A model generated the notes under the pieces. The model was not told the DNA's origin and did no database searches. It saw only the letters and a program-made list of their open reading frames with translations. The translations under genes and the position numbers were made by a program. Shown here in pieces: positions 25,184 through 35,549 of a stretch of 64,000 bases of DNA. Origin of the DNA: Silurus meridionalis (taxonomy: Eukaryota > Chordata > Actinopteri > Siluriformes > Siluridae); the NCBI RefSeq assembly GCF_014805685.1, contig NC_060885.1:30551132-30615131 (forward strand), in the 5' to 3' direction. Each line of letters opens with the position of its first letter. Within the stretch, counting starts at the first letter, position 1.

Positions 25184-27552
25184 ATGGGCTCCAGAGCATC
25201 TTCACTTCTCAGAGAGGAGGATATCGAGGAAATTAAAAAGGAAACGGGGTGTAAGTAGACCTTCATGACTTCTCGACACACTTCCAAATCCATGAGCATG
25301 AACAGGCCACCTAATACAGGCTTTCAACATAGATTCACAGAGTATACAATAAAACTATAACCCTTAAATAATAAAATATCACATTCTTAATAAAGGCAGC
25401 TGAATATGTATTAACAGTATAATATGATTTTTTTCAATATTCCTACGTTATAGAGCTTTCTAGGGGTTTCTTTACTGTATAAATGGCATTATATTTATAT
25501 CTTACATCTTCTGATTGGTTGTTGAAACAATTAAAAGGTAAATAACTGCTGTATAAGACCTTAATACTCTTATAAAACAATTCATAGACCTCCATTATTG
25601 ACTTCTTGATCTTGGAAAACCGATAGACAGTTAAAGCACTATTCAGACTGCATTACTTTTACTAATGAAACGTTCACATGAGCATCCTGAGAATCAATAG
25701 CTTGTCGTGTCGGTAAATATTTAAGGATTGTGGTTAAATGTGTCTGACATGTTCCTGTAAAACAATAACACTAGGTAATGCATTATATCGTCGACTGAAA
25801 ATCTGTTTCGATTTTCCAAACCATTAGCATTATTTTATCCTGGATTTAAAATAACTGCTCGGGAAGACCTCGAAAATTCGTATATATATTGTACGTTGGT
25901 AACTAAATATAAAACAATTCATAGACCTCCAGCATTCACTCCTTGTTCTTGGAAAGCCGACAGCTAAAGCCCTATTACTTTTACTAATGCAATGGAGTAT
26001 CTCTAGGATTTTTACCCGAGAATCAATAGATTGTCGGGTTGGTAAATCTTTAAGTGCTGTGGTTAAACGTGTTTGAAATGTTTCCCTAAAAAAAAAAACA
26101 CTAGGTAATGTATTATATCTGTTCATTGCTCCATATTGCATCATGTCCCATGAGAATGAAGGGATTCTGTTTGGGATTAAAATGCAAAAGTATTAAACAT
26201 TGACGATCTTCTCATAGAAGCGACACTTACATACGTTGTAAAAACACTTTTTCAGACCAGTTCTGATTTGTTGTTGTTGTGTAAGACTTTAATATTCTTC
26301 TAGACTACTTCTAGACTTCTAGACCTCGAGCATTGACTTGATGTTCCTGGAAAACCAATAGACAGCTTATTCGGACTGCATCACTGTTACTAATGTAATG
26401 TTTACTGGAGTATCTATTAGTTTAAAGGACTAATAATCTTTAAAATGCGACTTTCTTCTAAATCCAGCAGTCGAGCATTTTTTCATTCCTGCATTCAAAT
26501 TTAATTAAATGGGTCCCAATTATAGGAAAAAAAGACTTCCTTGTTTGCAAACATTTCCAATTCCCAAAACGGTTAGAGGTAAAGTTGTTAAGGGTTTGAT
26601 ATGTCCACCACCACTGATTTTCTTTTTTGTATTTTGCTGATGTTTACGATCTCTAATCCTAATCTGTAAATCTTATTCTGTGTGACTGGTGCGTATGTGT
26701 TCCTCTTCTTCACAGTCTCACTCGGTAAACTCTGTTAACACGACCAGCGTTTTCGATGGCTGTCACGTGTTCATGCATCCGGTAGCTGCTTTAATGCCAG
26801 GAGTACACCTAATCTGTTCAGGTCTCTGTGTATCTAGGATTTACACATGCTTTGTTCTTGACTACTTGAACGTTTATCCTGGTTATTTCAACCCTTATTT
26901 ATCTCAAGGCAGCTATTTTAAACCATGTGATCTTCACACCACTGTGGTTTAGTTCCGGCGCTACACACACACAAGCACATGCACATGACTGCGGCCTCTC
27001 ACCCGTTCGTGTTTATGAAGATGCATGAGACCCGTATGCATGACTTTAATTTCAGCAGCAATCACATCACTTTATGCCGCTGATCCCAGTAACTGATCCA
27101 CTTTGTCCTTGAGGTTACTGATCCCCGTACACTTCTTAACACCGTGGTGTTTGACCCACATTAAAACGTTCTCAACAATGATTCTCTGATAGAAGAACAG
27201 GATAGACCAGACTAATCACGCCGTGTAATCTAACGCACCGTGAGTCACAGCGTGACCCGTCTATAAGAGTTCCTGACTCACTGTCACGCCATATTTAATC
27301 TTTGGGTTTGTGCAAATGTTATTGGCCCCATTTTGATTTCTTCATTCATAATTTATCATTCATATTAATCTATATTTATTGATTCAAATGAAAATTGTCG
27401 TGTCACCATGGTTTATGTGTGTGACCGAAGCGGGTTATGATTTAACGCCCCGATGATGATTTCTGTGTCTGTTTCAGTCTCACACAGTCAGATCACTCGC
27501 CTCTACAGCCGATTTCACAGCCTGGACAAGGGCGAGAACGGAGCTCTCAGGT

Positions 27553-27586
<34 letters not shown>

Positions 27587-30500
27587 CTCACAATACAGCA
27601 TTAGTGCGTACTTTTAAAACCCCTAAGAATCGCATCTAATTATACCTTCACTACAAAAAGGAGAAATCTGGGTTTAATGAGAACAACGAGCTTTTCGGTT
27701 CTTCATGTTCATCATTTACATCTGCATCAGGGCCAGAAAAGATGGATTTACTTCTCAGTCGTCTCTGTCTCAGTTTGTCTTTGTAACCTTTTCTGGTTTT
27801 TCCAAATCTGGAACAACAGAGCAGCTGTTTGAAAAGCGAAACAACCCCCCCATCACCCTACCATCAGATGAACTTGGAGAAATTGCATTTTTGTGCTAAA
27901 TCAGTAAATGCTACACATTTATTGATGTGTTACTCCTTCCCCCTATTACCCATCAGTGGTTCCTTTTGGCTTTTAAAGTGAAATCATATTTGTATTTTAT
28001 GTGCAAGGATTTAAAAAACGATGGGGCCTTGTTGTTCTGTGATGCACCCGAGGTGAAGCGGAGTTAAACGATGCGTACGATTTAATACTGAGAGCTTTAA
28101 GACGTTACGATTTACATTAAGATGTAACCCTTTAGGCAGTATTTGAGTGTTTTCCTGACTCTTTTAGGCTGATGAATGGGAATATATATGTACACATCCA
28201 TAACTATAATCTGTCGCTTTTGTACTAGATACAGGAAAAGGGAATGAATTTTTTTTATGGCGGCTTTATGTTTGGATTTTGTTTTTTTGCGTCGAAGCAT
28301 TTGCGAAATGAAAAAACTCGTAAATGTAAATGAATCCTGAAGCTGGTTCAGAGTTACAGCTATTTATTAAGGTGGAAAAACGAGCGAGCCACAAGTAGCC
28401 ACATCTGCTTCCCAGCGAGGATTTTTAACGGCTCATAAGCCACGTTTGTTCTCCATTAACAGAAATCCTGAGCAAAATACCTGGAAATCCTGTTCTAGTG
28501 CCGAGAGCAGGAGCGAACCGAACCGAACGAAACACGGGCTGCGCAAACATTCATTCGTGGTGATGTTTCTGATCTTTTGCCGAAAGTGAATCGTTTAACA
28601 GACCCTCGTGAAAACTTCCGTTCATTATTTCAATTTAGTTCGTCTGCATTTATTTAGTCTATTGTTCAATACACTATTTCCTATTTGAATCCGCTGAAGT
28701 TTTAATACGAGCAGGTCATTTTATGGCAAATTTTCGTGCAGGAACGCGAATCAGATTGAGATCAAGATCCGGACTCTTGTTGCCAGAAACGTGTACAAAG
28801 ATATCTGATGCTGTGTATCCTGTAGGCCTCCTCTGAAATGAACTATGGGACGTAATAGTACAAAATCTGGGTCTGTTTACTCTTGAAACATGTTTTAATC
28901 ACAGTATAAAGGCTCCGTGTGTTAGACTACTTATATATTTACACTGAAAATATTACGACAGACCAGGCAGTGTGTTTGAGATTGTTTTAGGAGTACACAT
29001 GAGCCAAAGTTTCGTGTCCTTGGGTCAGGATGTACACGATACATTGTCTCCGTTAAAGTCGCTTACAGGAGTTCAAGGTGACTCGGTTTGTGTTTAGTTG
29101 CTACAAGTTGAGCTTCAGTTTAGTGTGAAAATATACTTCGAGCGCAGTCATTCTTACGGCGACATAACCTGAACCTGACCTGTGTGAATGTGTAAGAGGA
29201 TGTCAGTAGAAAACACCTCAGATCTTTGATATATTTGCGCCAATTTTTTTATTTTATTTTATACCACTTTATCATTATGTAACAAATTTTAAAATAATCA
29301 GCAGTGTTTGGTTCCTCATCAGCCAAAACAGTTTGCCATTTCATAAAAAAGATGCATTAAAGGGCTTTATTTATAGAAGGACACGTATTTTTTACTCATA
29401 TATATGTGCTATATATTTATATATTTCCTTTCTGGTTTGTTTTTCACCCTTGAGGTTAATAAACCATAATAAATAGAGGTATCGCAAGTGTTTGACTAAC
29501 TGAAAATGAAATTTAAAGGGCACATTTTGTCATGAACAGAATATTTACGCTTTTTTTTTTTTTTTTTTTTCTGTTCAGCCGTGAAGACTTCCAGAGAATT
29601 CCAGAGCTGGCCATCAACCCTCTTGGTGATCGGATAATTAATGCTTTCTTCTCAGAAGGGTGAGTCCGGTGCTAAACTATGCCACACGTCCAATAGCGGC
29701 GTGAATGCGATTCTGCACGACTTTGTATCCGGTTACACCACGAACGCATGTTGCAATTTTAATGCGAGTTGCCTGCCGTTTTTGCACGCGAATGCTGGAT
29801 GAAATGCGTCTTGCAAAACGCCATGCAGCACGGCTTGGTTACTAAATGTCCGGCTTCCAGTGCAGATATTATAGTGTTTATATATCAGGGAGAGAGTAAC
29901 CTTTTGCCATGGTCAGGTTTAAGAGAGAGTGTCATTACGTTCCTAGAAAGATTGCCACATAGACTGCGTAATTCTCGGTGTATTGTAATGCAGGTCCGTG
30001 TTTTTACTGTATTCTTCTGGATTAAGTGGTTTGCTTTCAGACAACTGGGCGTCTAATTCCTTAAATAAACATTACTCACATATTCGTCATAGAACCTTCC
30101 TGCCCTTTCCCCCTTCAAGAGAATGTTTGTGTGATCTGCCTCCATGTCCCTTTTGTTTAGAGATGATCAGGTGAACTTCCGAGGATTCATGAGGACCTTG
30201 GCGCACTTCCGGCCGGTCGAGGACAACGAGAAGAACAAGGATCCCAACATCGAGCCGCTCAACAGCAGGAATAACAAACTGCTCTGTGAGTGTGCATGGC
30301 ATTGAGTCTCAGAGATCATCCACACAGGGTTGTGTTCTATTGCATGTGTATGAGAGGAATACACACCTTCCCACATATGAGTGTAAAAGAATTTTACAAA
30401 CCCAAATGTGATTTAAGTTTGATTCTCCTCAAATATTTCTTCAAGCAGAATGTATTGATAATATGCACTGTCACATAAATATATATTTATTTTTGCATTT

Positions 30501-32343
30501 TATTAATGATCATTTTTGTTATGGAGCAGACAAGACAATGGATTCATTTTACAAAGAAACAATATTTATTCATTCAATTTTTTTTGTCAGAATGACCTTG
30601 TTACAGAGGTTTCTCTCACTGTAACATACAGCCAATACTTTCAGTTCTTTCATTTTCCACTCTTTTTTTTTTTGTCATCCAGTTGCCTTCCGTCTCTACG
30701 ACCTGGACCGAGATGATAAAATCTCTCGAGATGAGCTACTCCAGGTGAGAACATTTCCATAATGCTTGACGTCTTTTTTGTTTAAGGAAACACGGTGAGC
30801 TTTGTTTCTTTAATAATCCCCTGAGACACGCCTCACTGTCAGCTGGAACTGCCTGATTAATAGAGGGCATTAAAAGAGACTTATTTTCAACTGATGTTTC
30901 AGGGTTAAAGAACATTTTGTGGGATGAGTCAGTTGATGTGAAGCAGAGTTTCTGTTACCATTGTTATTGATACTCAGCATGTACGAGTGTTTTGCTCCAC
31001 ACTACAGCAGTTTAAAATTGATTAAAGCTTTTTTTTTAAGTACATTTAAAAGGTACATTTTTTTGAGAGTACATTTAGTGTTAGTTCTAATGGCTTACAT
31101 TACAGAAGCTATCCACAGTGATTCTAATTTACAGGTGAGGTTAAAAAGGCTTTTCAAAGAAGTGGTAGCTGAGTGTTCAAGGCTCTGGGTTACTGATTGG
31201 AAGGTCGGGAGTTCAAGCTGCCACTCTTGGGCTCTTGAACAAGGCCCTTAACCCTGTGTGTGTGCTCCAGGGGTGTTGTATCATAGCTGACCCTGTGCTC
31301 TGATGCCAGGTTCCTAACATTACTGGTGCTGTATATGTGACAAATAAATGCTCCTCTTCTTCATGTTATAAAGAAAGTACAACATCTAACCTGCTGTCCC
31401 GAAGATAGCAGGAAAACTCAGAATACTGTCAAAGCTGCTGCTAGATAGTAATACGTACTGAACAATCCGAGATGAGGATTCATTGGCAGTGTCTTTTAAA
31501 CGGTGAACAAGATGGATCTTCTCAGTTAATGCGACTAAGGAAATACGTTAATCCATGCAGTAACGGAGTGTGACCCACTCATGCTCCTGTGTGTGTGTGT
31601 TCAGGTGCTGCGCATGATGGTGGGTGTTAATATTTCTGACGAGCAGTTAGGCAGCATCGCAGACCGGACCATTCAAGAAGCTGATACCAACGGAGACCTG
31701 TGCATCTCCTTCAACGAGTTTATCAAGGTAAAACAGATGATGCTCATACGGTAAAGAGTAGGGCCGAATGACATATTGGAAGTTGAAAGAATTTATTTTA
31801 ATTTAATTTATATGTGAATAAACTATTGTTTATAAGTAGATCTGTCTGCTAACTCTGACGTGATCAATATTTAGCAATAGTTATGTCTATATAACTACAT
31901 GTAATTAATACTTTTGCTGTAGTTATGACTATATATCTGTATGTAATCAATAGCTGTAGTTATGACTCTATAACTGTGTAATCAATATTTAGTAATAGTT
32001 ATGAATATATAATTATATGTAATTAATATTTAGCTGTAGTTATAACTGTATAACTCTAGGATATTAAGGACTTCATTTATAATTATTCAGCCTTTTTTTA
32101 TTGTGGTTTATTTCACATGTATGGTGTCACATGGTGAAACTTCACCTCACAAATTTGTTCCTGAATAAAACCCAGCTGTCTCTTGAGCATGTTGAACAAA
32201 ATAATTTTGTAACAATTGTATAGATCGATGGTGACTTTTTTTTATTATTCATTGATGCACGTACATGATGCTCATTTACCTCATTTCAGGTGCTGGAGAA
32301 AGTTGACGTTGAGCAGAAGATGAGCATTCGCTTCCTGCACTAA
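25184..32343 (+). CDS. chp1: calcineurin B homologous protein 1 (CHP1), 7 coding exons
   Basis: Exons: 25184-25250, 27478-27550, 29579-29659, 30161-30285, 30683-30744, 31605-31727, 32290-32343. All introns are GT-AG, and phases join without a break to give 194 residues (human CHP1 has 195). CHP1 is a myristoylated EF-hand protein that binds the cytoplasmic tail of NHE Na+/H+ exchangers, aids their surface delivery and can inhibit calcineurin. The N-terminus MGSRAS is a myristoylation signal. EF3 (D122-E133, [12 protein letters not shown]) and EF4 (D163-E174, [12 protein letters not shown]) keep Ca2+ ligands; EF1 and EF2 are degenerate, as usual in the family. The ending [10 protein letters not shown] matches CHP1; CHP2 ends differently. 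Introns carry a triplicated segment, a SINE and two simple-sequence arrays. Confidence 0.97.
25518..26450 (+). repeat. degenerate tandem triplication in chp1 intron 1
   Basis: Three related units can be aligned. Their anchors CCTCCATTATTGAC (25588), CCTCCAGCATTCAC (25926) and CCTCGAGCATTGAC (26324) are each followed by TCTTGGAAAACC-, CTTGGAAAGCC- or CCTGGAAAACC-like words and TTACTAATG. Copies 1 and 2 also share AGAATCAATAG.TTGTCG and AACACTAGGTAATG. Spacing is 338 and 398 bases. Confidence 0.75.
27554..27583. repeat. (CA)n microsatellite next to chp1 exon 2 donor
   Basis: The CA run begins three bases after the exon-intron boundary at 27550, so positions +4 onward of the donor belong to the microsatellite. 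Confidence 0.9.
31160..31365 (+). mobile_element. tRNA-derived SINE in chp1 intron 5
   Basis: An A box (GTGGTAGCTGAGTGTTCAAGG-like, 31162-31182) and a B box (GGTCGGGAGTTCAAGC, 31203-31218) lie in the plus orientation, followed by GGGCTCTTGAACAAGGCCC and a distinct body ending in GTGACAAATAAATGCTCC. It shares the head and start of body with the SINE at 2872 but has a different tail, so it is a second subfamily. Confidence 0.75.
31855..32060 (+). repeat. AT-rich degenerate minisatellite in chp1 intron 6
   Basis: About five imperfect units of roughly 40-45 bases repeat the words TAGTTATGACTATATAACT, GTATGTAATCAATA and TTTAGC. They are diverged and vary in length. Confidence 0.7.
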
Positions 32344-33600
32344 AGCGGCACTCCCTTCCCGCTGGACCGAACTCTGATCCAACGGCGTTTGTGCCGCGTG
32401 GGACCCCCGCTGCCGGCCTGCCACATTTCAGCCTTTTCAGCTCCGATTACTCGTCTTATGGGTCATCAGTTTGTCTTTAATTTCATTTATTCTGTCAAAT
32501 CATCTCGCAATCCCTCTCGCATTGTTGTTTGGATCAAAGAGAATATTCACGTGCCTTCAGTTGTCGACCCGGTGAACCCGACTGTAATCTTATTTATTCT
32601 GGACAATTCCTGGTTCAAACCCAGCTCGATTATTATCGTTCCCAGCAATATAGCGTGCGTAGTGATGGGGTAGTTTGAACACTTTTCGTGGGTTAACGTA
32701 TTCAGAGCCAAATCTGTTGCTTTTAATGTGATGTGTGTGTCTTAATCACCTTAACACATTTCAAACAGAGCTTCAGTTCACCACTTTGCTCTACTGTCTT
32801 ATTTTTTTTATATATATATTGTGTGCAAGCTCAGGATATGTTTTTGTGAACCTTTTGCACATATCCCAGAAGAACGATATGAAAGACGATCAGCAAAGGA
32901 AGTATTGCGATAAAGGCTTATTATGGCTTTTCTCTGACAATTTGTCTGAACATTTCCTGAAAGCATTCCAAAGCTTTTTGCTGGTTATTAAAACAACATG
33001 GTACATTTACTAGAGCTGACTGATAGGACTACAACCTGACATTAATAAATTAATTCATATTTTTCTGCTCGGGTTATAATCCCATCTGTCAGCTCTAAAT
33101 AACAGTGTTGGTAATTTAGTCACACAGTAGCATCAACAGCAGTGTTTGATGGCCTTCTGATTTATAGAGCTGTATATATACACTTTAGCTAAAGTTTCTT
33201 ACTTTAGCAATACATCAACGTTCAGTAGGCTGCACTGTCTAAGCCTTCAACCAAAACAACGCTGGTAGTGTGTGTTATTTCTTTAACTGCCTCATGATCA
33301 AATCATTTTTATTGCATACACTACCTGCTTTAGTGAAGATAAACTCACATCACTACTGATTATAAGAAATCTGTTTGTCGTATGTTATTTCAGCAGTGCT
33401 AGCTGATTCTCTATTCATGTGAATGTCAGTTTAATGCTCTCTAATAATAATTGTGAATTTGTGATTAAAAATCAGGTTCATTATTTTACTACTCACTGGA
33501 ATATGTAAAAAATATTTTCTGTCAGATATTATTGGGGGAAAAAAGTAAGAATGTGTGATTTGGGTCAAATAAAACTTCAAGTGCCATATTGAATTTTGTA
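32344..33600 (+). other. chp1: chp1 3' UTR
   Basis: Non-coding sequence follows the stop. AATAAA-type signals occur at about 33045 and 33557. The first 300 bases stay fairly GC-balanced and then become AT-rich. The exact end is unknown. Confidence 0.5.
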
Positions 33601-35215
33601 TATTTTAGTCATTACACTTTCTGAAATTAGCTACAGACTAGACCTGGGCCATAAATGTCACAATTTCTATTGAGTAAAGCAGAAACTTTAAAACTTTTTT
33701 TTGCTTGCAAGTGTGAAAAAACATTTGCCCTGATGAAATGGAATCGAATTATTAATGTTAATGTTTAGAACTTGTTAGTAAATTAAACCAAGATATTTGT
33801 AGGTTTAATCAGCAATTTGTGCAAACTTTTTTTGGCTTACCATTATTTGCATTGGTGTGGATAACAATATAGAGCACAATCAACCTTTAACATCTTTTGT
33901 ATCGCTGTATTTGAGAACCACAATCACAAAGGATGACTCGGACGACTCTCGCAAAACAACATGCACTTCTTTTGTGATCGATGGGACAATTTGCAGGTGA
34001 TTGTCTCGGGGATGATTACTGACCCAGCTGGGTTTCTGGCGGAGGGGTGACTCATATTTCTTTACACACGTTTCACTCTTTTAAACAGTTCAAACACAAT
34101 TTTGTTATTTTATGACTGAATGTCAGAATTACTTGGAACTACTTTTCATTACCAGTTTAAAAAAAGGGAAAAAAAATACGCAAAACTTCCACAGTATACA
34201 AAGCTACCACAATGCTGGACAATAATACATTGTATAGCCAAACAATTGTGCATACCTGACCATCAGACACATTTATGCTTTTTGAACATCTCATTCCAAA
34301 TTTTATGCATCTTGGTTGTTGGAAAAAAGTAAGGGAAGTCCTGCTGTGAGATTTTGGAGTGTGATTTGAATCCATTTAGCTACCATAGGTTTAGTAAGAC
34401 CAGGCCTTGACAATGGGGTTAGAAAGCCTTGGATGCAGACTACATTTGAGTGGAATGAGCTGTCTGGAAGGTGCATATCTGATGTGAGACTTCAAAACCT
34501 GCTGAACGTGTACTGTAACATTTACAACGCCAAAGAGTAAAAAAAAAACCATGTAGATCTAACCATGGCAGTAAATTGATCACTTAGACTTTATGATGAT
34601 AAATAAGCCAGGCAACTGTGGGAAATAAAACATTTCAGCAGAGTATGTGAATGATCTGGATGTATATAGACATGTACTGTACTCATGTCGTGGCAAAAAA
34701 AGGTTGCCCCTAATGGTACACGTTCCTTTTAATTTGCTGGACACCTCTGGGACACTAATCCCCTTCAGTGCATCATGGGATTTCATGACACGTTTGCCAT
34801 ATCCTAATGAAAATCATGTCAAGTCTGTTTAGCTACCAAAACACACAGTTGGTCAACCAGATGCCTGTCTCTGCCTTATGATTGCGCTTTTTGCATCTTC
34901 CTTATTACTTGTCTAATTATGAAATGTTTGATTTGACATACTCATGTTATTCCCCTAAAACATGCTTATCACCTAGTGCAGATGGGGCTACTAATTTGGA
35001 TATTTTTGTCAATACATATGAACATATAAAGCCATGAGAAGGCTGAGGGCCCAGATTTATGATGGATGGATTGATGTGTAGTGCAATGATCTCCATCCAA
35101 GTACACAACGATTATTATTTTATTCATCATAATTGGAAAAAAGATTCACATTAGACATTGTAATCCTTTTTTCAACTTTCAATTCGAAGCAAAAACGTGC
35201 AATTAAATCAACGCG
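33601..35215. other. chp1-khdrbs1 intergenic region with Tc1-like end
   Basis: No gene is seen. Positions about 34228-34310 (TATAGCCAAACAATTGTG, then ACCTGACCATCAGACAC and TTGAACATCTCATTCC) match the terminal repeat of the outer DNA transposon at 43940-48872. They mark another degraded copy of that family. The rest is AT-rich and unremarkable. Confidence 0.5.
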
Positions 35216-35219
35216 TGAC

Positions 35220-35400
35220 ATCCGCCATTTTGGAGAGACAATGTTCCCCTTTAAAGCGTAACTTCCGGTTCCTATTGCCCTTTCATAAGACACGACTCTT
35301 TCCCAGGTTCTAAGATATGATTGGGTGTTACTTCAAGATTTACCCAATCATAATAGTTTATCGGCACTTGGTGGGCGGGGCTTCTTTGAATACCGGTTGA
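35220..35400 (+). promoter_or_regulatory. khdrbs1: khdrbs1 candidate promoter
   Basis: A YY1-like CCGCCATTTT (35222-35231), an ETS-like ACTTCCGGTT (35261-35270), CCAAT boxes in both orientations (ATTGG 35320-35324; CCAAT 35344-35348) and a GC box GGGCGGGGC (35373-35381) lie 170-330 bases before the start codon. No TATA box is seen. The set fits a constitutive promoter. Confidence 0.6.
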
Positions 35401-35549
35401 TGGAAGAGAAAAAAAAAAAAAAAGAAAAAGAAAAAAAAAAACCTGGTAGGATCCTCTAGCTTTGTTAGAAGAGCTGCGTATCATCTTTGCGTCTTCTCGT
35501 ATTCAGTGCTCAGGAATTAAATCGAATAATTTGCTAATAATTCGGATTC

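Noticed and set aside
31160..31240. Functional tRNA gene
   Set aside because: A- and B-box words exist, but no cloverleaf with a proper anticodon arm can be drawn, and the unit continues into a SINE body.
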